Shown here piece by piece: positions 5,009 through 7,607 of a stretch of DNA of 7,607 nucleotides; the stretch's first letter is position 1; every line of letters begins with the position of its first letter. The notes below the pieces were generated by a model. That model was given only the letters and a program-made list of their open reading frames with translations, was not told the origin of the DNA and made no database searches. The position numbers and the translations under genes are program-made. The stretch is from JABICX01 sp964528765 (GTDB lineage Archaea > Nanobdellota > Nanobdellia > UBA10117 > JABICX01), in the NCBI GenBank assembly GCA_964528765.1, contig CAZGVA010000042.1:1-7607 (forward strand), in the 5' to 3' direction.

Positions 5009-5296
5009 ATGAAAATAGCAATTGCATCAAAAGGTAAAACTGAAGACTCTGAAATAAGTGAACTTGGTGGTAGATCACCATATTATCTAGTTTTTGAAGA
5101 TAAAAAAATGATCAAAGTGCTTCCAAATCATTTTAAGTTCGGAGGAGGCGCAGGTTATTCTGTTGCTAAAATGCTACTAAATGAGAAAGTGGATTTAGTT
5201 ATTAGTGGCAAATTTGGAGCAGTTCTTTTAGGAGTTTTAAAAGACAACAAAATCAAAACAAAAACAGCTTCAGGAAAAGTAAAAGAGGCATTATAA
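5009..5296 (+). CDS. Second NifX-like protein lacking the HFG/Cys motif
   Basis: The protein has 95 residues with the PF02579 strand-helix pattern: MKIAIASKG, a block ELGGRSPYYLVFE at 18-30, FGGGAGYSVAKMLLNEKVDLVISGKFGAVLLGVLKDNKIK at 44-83, then a short charged tail. Compared with the NifX-like protein at 2852, the H-F-G-R-C stretch is replaced by L-G-G-R-S, so the usual His and Cys ligands are missing; only H41 remains as an obvious candidate. This matches a small subfamily that may bind differently or act as a partner. A short ribosome binding site (GAGGT, 5000-5004) precedes the start. The gene is first in an operon with DUF134 (one base between stop and start) and the thioredoxin-CcdA fusion, behind operator 2. 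Confidence 0.82.
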   Translation: MKIAIASKGKTEDSEISELGGRSPYYLVFEDKKMIKVLPNHFKFGGGAGYSVAKMLLNEKVDLVISGKFGAVLLGVLKDNKIKTKTASGKVKEAL

Positions 5297-5297
5297 A

Positions 5298-5579
5298 ATG
5301 ACACCAAGACCTTGTATAAACCGACGAGTAAGATTTAACCCTGATGTGGATTATTTCAAGCCAGCAGGTATCCCGATGCGCTCACTTGAAGAAGTTTCAC
5401 TTACTCCTGGAGAAGCAGAAGCAATCCGCCTTTTTGATGTTCAAAACTTAGAGCAAAACAATTGTGCTAAAAAAATGGAAGTTTCTCAACCAACCTTTTC
5501 CAGAGTTTTAGATTCTGCAAGAAAGAAGATTGCTGATGCACTAATTAATGGAAAAGCAATTCGTATTGAAAAAAAATAA
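5298..5579 (+). CDS. DUF134 (UPF0251) helix-turn-helix protein
   Basis: The protein has 93 residues and is a full-length DUF134 member: TPRPCINRRVRFNPDVDYFKPAGIPMRSLEEVSLTPGEAEAIRLFD follows the family pattern (PRPxxCRRV, P-x-YFKPAGIP, L-x-E-x-EA-x-RL-x-D) closely. A sigma-70 region 4-like helix-turn-helix spans about residues 50-76 (NCAKKMEVSQPTFSRVLDSARKKI). Members are presumed DNA-binding proteins and are often encoded next to NifX-like proteins; their targets are not established. The family's usual second cysteine near position 7 is not conserved, leaving C6 and C56. The start is supported by AGAGG at 5284-5288. It is the only intact DNA-binding protein in the island, so it is one candidate for the factor acting at the shared palindromes. 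Confidence 0.9.
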   Translation: MTPRPCINRRVRFNPDVDYFKPAGIPMRSLEEVSLTPGEAEAIRLFDVQNLEQNNCAKKMEVSQPTFSRVLDSARKKIADALINGKAIRIEKK

Positions 5580-5580
5580 G

Positions 5581-6681
5581 ATGAAAATATACAAAATATT
5601 ATTAATTTTATTATTATTTACAAGCTTAGCTACAGTTGTATCTGCTGAAGAGACTTGTGCATACTTTTTTTATGGTGAAGGTTGTCAAGCTTGCGCAATG
5701 GTTCATCCACATATTACTGAGATAAATCAACAAGATGGTGTTGAGATTAAAGAATTTGAAATATACCAAAACCGAGATAATCTTTTGCTTTTACATGAAT
5801 TTTATGATGCGTATGATGTTCCTACAAATTCACGTGGAATCCCAACAGTTTTAATTAATGGAAAATACTTAGTTGGAGTTAAACCAATTCTTGAAAATTT
5901 AGAAGTAGAACTTAAATCAAATCAAGGTGTTGCTTGTCCTTCAGTAGATAGTGGAACTGCAACAGGAATAACTGGGCAAGCAGACCCAACAGAAAAATTT
6001 GGTGGATTATCTATACTCACTGTTGCTGGAGCTGCGCTTGTTGATTCAATTAATCCATGTGCAATTGCAGTTCTTTTAATTCTTCTTTCTGCACTTCTCG
6101 CAACTGGAGAAAAAAAGCGAGCATTAAAAGCAGGAATTGCTTTCACAATTTCAATATATATTTCATATTTCTTATTTGGGTTAGGTTTATTCAAAATTAT
6201 TCAAATTTCTGGAATATCATATTCTTTTTACAAAATAGTTGGAGTTCTCGCAATTATTATTGGTATTTTTAATCTCAAAGATTGGGTTAAGCATGGCTCT
6301 TTGGGCTTTGTAATGGAGATTCCAATGAGTTGGAGACCAACTCTTAAAAAACTGCTTAGTAAAGTTACATCGCCAATTGGTGCATTTTTAATGGGATTTA
6401 TAGTTTGCTTGTTTGAATTACCTTGCACAGGTGGGCCTTATATTGTAATACTTGGCTTGCTAGCTCAAAAAACAACCCAAATGGCTGCAATTCCAATTTT
6501 GCTATTTTACAATCTTGTATTTATACTTCCATTAATCATTATCACTTACTTGGTTTTCCGAGGATTTACAACAATTGAATCCGCAGACAGGTGGAAACAA
6601 AAGAACATAAGAAAATTACATTTAATTGCAGGTATTGTTATGATTGTATTGGGTATTGTGATAGTTAGTGGATTAATCTAA
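5581..6681 (+). CDS. Secreted thioredoxin-like domain fused to CcdA/DsbD-type membrane domain
   Basis: The protein has 366 residues from ATG 5581. An in-frame ATG at 5548 is inside the DUF134 gene and would put a charged extension before a good signal peptide (residues 1-22, ending VVSA), so 5581 is preferred. Residues 24-115 form a thioredoxin/glutaredoxin-like domain outside the membrane, with the redox motif GEGCQAC (C35, C38) and the cis-proline loop at GIPTV (P88). After a linker (116-140) there are about six hydrophobic helices carrying the CcdA/DsbD hallmarks: VDSINPC (C160) and FELPCTGGPY (C282), the cysteine pair that carries electrons across the membrane. It should pass reducing power from cytoplasmic thioredoxin to the attached external domain. 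In this setting it may keep extracytoplasmic metal-binding thiols reduced. The start is one base after the DUF134 stop, so translation is probably coupled. Confidence 0.85.
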   Translation: MKIYKILLILLLFTSLATVVSAEETCAYFFYGEGCQACAMVHPHITEINQQDGVEIKEFEIYQNRDNLLLLHEFYDAYDVPTNSRGIPTVLINGKYLVGVKPILENLEVELKSNQGVACPSVDSGTATGITGQADPTEKFGGLSILTVAGAALVDSINPCAIAVLLILLSALLATGEKKRALKAGIAFTISIYISYFLFGLGLFKIIQISGISYSFYKIVGVLAIIIGIFNLKDWVKHGSLGFVMEIPMSWRPTLKKLLSKVTSPIGAFLMGFIVCLFELPCTGGPYIVILGLLAQKTTQMAAIPILLFYNLVFILPLIIITYLVFRGFTTIESADRWKQKNIRKLHLIAGIVMIVLGIVIVSGLI

Positions 6682-6810
6682 CCCATAAGATTCCATAAAA
6701 CCAAGAATCAGTTTATATTCCTTAAGATAATTATAACCTTTATCCGTTAAAGTATATATTTTTCCTTTTGGATTTATCTGTTCAGTAATAAGTGATTTAG
6801 AAATAAGCTC
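6673..6810 (-). pseudogene. Remnant of a winged-helix regulator (C-terminal part only)
   Basis: On the minus strand an open stretch reads ELISKSLITEQ, then INPKGKIYTLTDKGYNYL, then KEYKLILGFMESYGLD and a TAA at 6675-6673. The TLTDKGYNYLKEY wing-and-helix is typical of archaeal winged-helix regulators of the HTH_45/TrmB-like kind. Reading further upstream the frame continues NKYLKEL into the 117-base repeat and then hits a stop (TAA), and the recognition helix region is absent. The gene is therefore cut off by repeat copy B. Its 3' end overlaps the stop of the thioredoxin-CcdA gene by nine bases. It may be what is left of a local regulator of the island; that link is inference. Confidence 0.6.
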
Positions 6811-6926
6811 TTTCAGGTACTTATTTCTATGTTAAAAAGTCGGATGCATATTTCTTCTGGAAAGGTTATGCTGTGGCTAGCAGATTGATTCTAAACAAGA
6901 GGGGCATGAAGAAATGTGCTAGTTGA
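6810..6926 (+). pseudogene. 117-base direct repeat, copy B: orphan 3' end of the small gene
   Basis: This is a gap-free match to 2349-2465 with five substitutions. In the small gene's frame these are AAG/AAA, GGC/GGT, GCA/GCT and CGG/AGG, all silent, plus AAT/AGT in the last sense codon. A TAA at 6804-6806 closes the frame just upstream, so copy B has no upstream coding part and is a gene fragment. It ends at TGA 6924-6926, four bases before the end of the SRPBCC gene on the other strand. Confidence 0.8.
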
Positions 6927-6929
6927 TTA

Positions 6930-7313
6930 TTATTTTTCCATTACTTCCTTTAATTTATTTAAAATAGCTTGAGTGAATGATTTTCCAAGTTCTCCAGTTC
7001 TTACCCAATGAAAAAATTCCATTTCGGTCTTATTATCACTTATTTTCTTATATGTATATCTAACAGAAAAATTATTCTCTAAATTAGTAAGCGTGAATTT
7101 CTTATTTTTTTCAAATTCTACAACTTTATAAGTGTTCCAGTTTGGTTCTTTTCCTCTGTTTTTGTAAATAGTGCCAATCTTTGGTGGATATTGTTCTGCT
7201 TTCTCTTCTTCAATTGAAGGGATCCACATATGTGTGTTCTTGGGGTTTGTAGTAAATTCAAATACTTCACCAAGTGGCTTATTTATCACAACAGTTATTA
7301 GATTTTCTTGCAT
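6930..7313 (-). CDS. SRPBCC (START/Bet v1-like) superfamily protein
   Basis: The protein has 127 residues. The order of elements fits the SRPBCC ligand-binding fold: an N-terminal strand ITVVINKPLGEVFEFTTNP (about 6-24) where a short helix follows the first strand, then MWIPSIEEE, a GTIYKNRG strand pair (47-54), WNTYKVVEFEKNKKFTLTNLE and SVRYTYKKISDNKTEMEFFHWVRTG strands, and a long C-terminal helix (about 111-127). The length is typical of the family's small polyketide cyclase/dehydrase-like members, which bind hydrophobic ligands; no ligand can be inferred. It is alone on its strand, with its stop lying next to repeat copy B. The start at 7313 lacks a ribosome binding site. Confidence 0.75.
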   Translation of the reverse strand: MQENLITVVINKPLGEVFEFTTNPKNTHMWIPSIEEEKAEQYPPKIGTIYKNRGKEPNWNTYKVVEFEKNKKFTLTNLENNFSVRYTYKKISDNKTEMEFFHWVRTGELGKSFTQAILNKLKEVMEK

Positions 7314-7329
7314 GTTAGATCAATTAATG

Positions 7330-7372
7330 AAAGAATAAAAAGTCTTTTATTATCAAAAATCCATATATATTA
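7330..7372 (-). promoter_or_regulatory. Promoter region of the SRPBCC gene
   Basis: Two TATA-like elements fit. CTTTTTATTC around 7336 would give a leaderless message from the ATG at 7313. TAATATATATGG around 7366 would give a leader of about 28 bases with no ribosome binding site. I cannot choose between them. Confidence 0.35.
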
Positions 7373-7399
7373 CATATATCCGTACAAACAGGAACAAAT

Positions 7400-7470
7400 C
7401 GGACTGGGCTTGTCCCCCGCACTTATAAATTTTGTTTTAGAAACAGCACCGTTGCACGCAAAGCCGCATT
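7400..7470. other. Intergenic GC-rich patches, no gene recognised
   Basis: The spacer 7314-7579 contains no recognisable gene. Within its AT-rich sequence there are GC-rich patches at 7401-7420 (including GGAC at 7401-7404 and GTCC at 7412-7415, able to form a four-pair stem) and 7447-7468. A TATA-like TTATAAAT (7423-7430) lies between them at a distance that would start transcription near 7450. A small RNA is conceivable, but no tRNA or C/D-box pattern is seen. Confidence 0.2.
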
Positions 7471-7521
7471 TAAATAAATACTAATTCAAAAGTAACAAAA
7501 TATATATCTTAATTAATGACT

Positions 7522-7550
7522 CGATATATCACGTTTTCTAAGAGATATCG
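7522..7550. repeat. Imperfect inverted repeat upstream of the last gene
   Basis: CGATATATC (7522-7530) and GAGATATCG (7542-7550) pair at seven of nine positions around an 11-base loop, directly before the TATA box at 7551. The position is right for an upstream operator or activator site of the gene at 7580; the sequence does not match the island palindrome. Confidence 0.35.
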
Positions 7551-7559
7551 TTATAAATT
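7551..7559 (+). promoter_or_regulatory. TATA box of the gene at the right edge
   Basis: TTATAAATT is centred 25 bases before the ATG at 7580, matching the leaderless spacing seen for other genes in the window. Confidence 0.6.
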
Positions 7560-7579
7560 AAGAAATTTTCAGCATCTTG

Positions 7580-7607
7580 ATGTCAACTAATTTTAGCTCA
7601 GGAACAA
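7580..7607 (+). CDS. Start of a gene running off the right edge (3' partial)
   Basis: ATG at 7580 opens a frame reading MSTNFSSGT up to the window end. It is too short to assign. The well-placed TATA box and an upstream inverted repeat are the reasons for calling it; no ribosome binding site is present, as expected for a leaderless message. Confidence 0.5.

Larger units (their letters stand above)
2349..6926 (+). mobile_element. Candidate inserted island bounded by direct repeats
   Basis: The stretch between the two 117-base repeats holds all the metal/redox genes and the shared operator palindromes, and it is AT-rich compared with the small genes to its left. An intact gene with its 3' end at one side and a repeated 3' end at the other is the geometry left by an element that integrates into the end of a gene. 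No integrase, recombinase or transposase is encoded here, and the repeats are not identical, so a segmental duplication or recombination between paralogous gene ends would explain it equally well. The repeats are seen directly; the mobility is inference. Confidence 0.3.

Noticed and set aside
2852..5296. Nitrogen fixation cluster suggested by NifX-like genes
   Set aside because: No nifH, nifD, nifK or nifB radical-SAM domain is present; free-standing PF02579 proteins are common in organisms without nitrogenase.
5548..5580. Earlier in-frame ATG for the thioredoxin-CcdA gene
   Set aside because: It would overlap DUF134 and place charged residues ahead of an otherwise complete signal peptide that starts at 5581.
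5922..6428. Open frames on both strands inside the thioredoxin-CcdA gene
   Set aside because: They overlap a strongly supported coding region and give low-complexity products without motifs.
7516..7590. 24-codon frame starting at an ATG before the right-edge gene
   Set aside because: The nearest TATA element is at the wrong distance, the product is featureless, and it overlaps the better supported start at 7580.
1..7607. CRISPR array, tRNA, rRNA or transposase
   Set aside because: No regularly spaced short repeats, no cloverleaf-like sequence and no transposase or integrase motifs were found on reading both strands.

Overview
The window looks archaeal. Most transcription units have a TATA element centred about 23-27 bases before the start codon and no ribosome binding site, which is the layout of leaderless archaeal mRNAs. 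Several proteins also belong to families common in archaea (DUF5320, NifX-like, DUF134). The low GC, short genes and tight packing would fit a small-genome lineage such as the DPANN/Woesearchaeota. That placement is an inference, because no rRNA or other marker is present.

Layout. Bases 2-421 hold the 3' end of a gene resembling the C-terminal domain of archaeal regulators. Facing it on the minus strand (524-1912) is a very AT-rich, solitary gene with an N-terminal winged-helix-like part and a PD-(D/E)xK-type nuclease core. Bases 1913-2112 are intergenic and hold a GC-rich hairpin and two promoters. Two small unknown genes follow (2113-2235 and 2238-2465).

Bases 2466-6681 form a compact metal/redox island. 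A plus-strand operon encodes a DUF5320 protein (start placed at 2555), a NifX-like protein and the two halves of a split permease. A convergent minus-strand gene encodes a ZupT-type ZIP metal transporter. A divergent plus-strand operon encodes a second NifX-like protein, a DUF134 helix-turn-helix protein and a secreted thioredoxin-CcdA fusion. The main promoters of the two plus-strand operons carry a near-identical palindrome (TATGAATA-2-TATTCATA type) overlapping the TATA box. Weaker versions lie upstream of the first operon and of the ZIP gene. This suggests one repressor, plausibly an ArsR/SmtB-type metal sensor encoded elsewhere, controls the whole island. Metal uptake by ZIP, metal or metalloid export by the permease, small cofactor-binding proteins and thiol redox chemistry would fit together as a metal homeostasis regulon. 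The metal is not known.

The island is bracketed by a 117-base direct repeat (2349-2465 and 6810-6926). It is the 3' end of the small gene at 2238-2465, and four of its five differences are silent. The second copy interrupts a minus-strand winged-helix regulator remnant (6673-6810). The arrangement resembles insertion into the 3' end of a gene or a duplication, but no integrase is visible. Beyond it are a SRPBCC-fold gene (6930-7313, minus), a 266-base intergenic stretch, and the first codons of a leaderless gene at 7580 that leaves the window.
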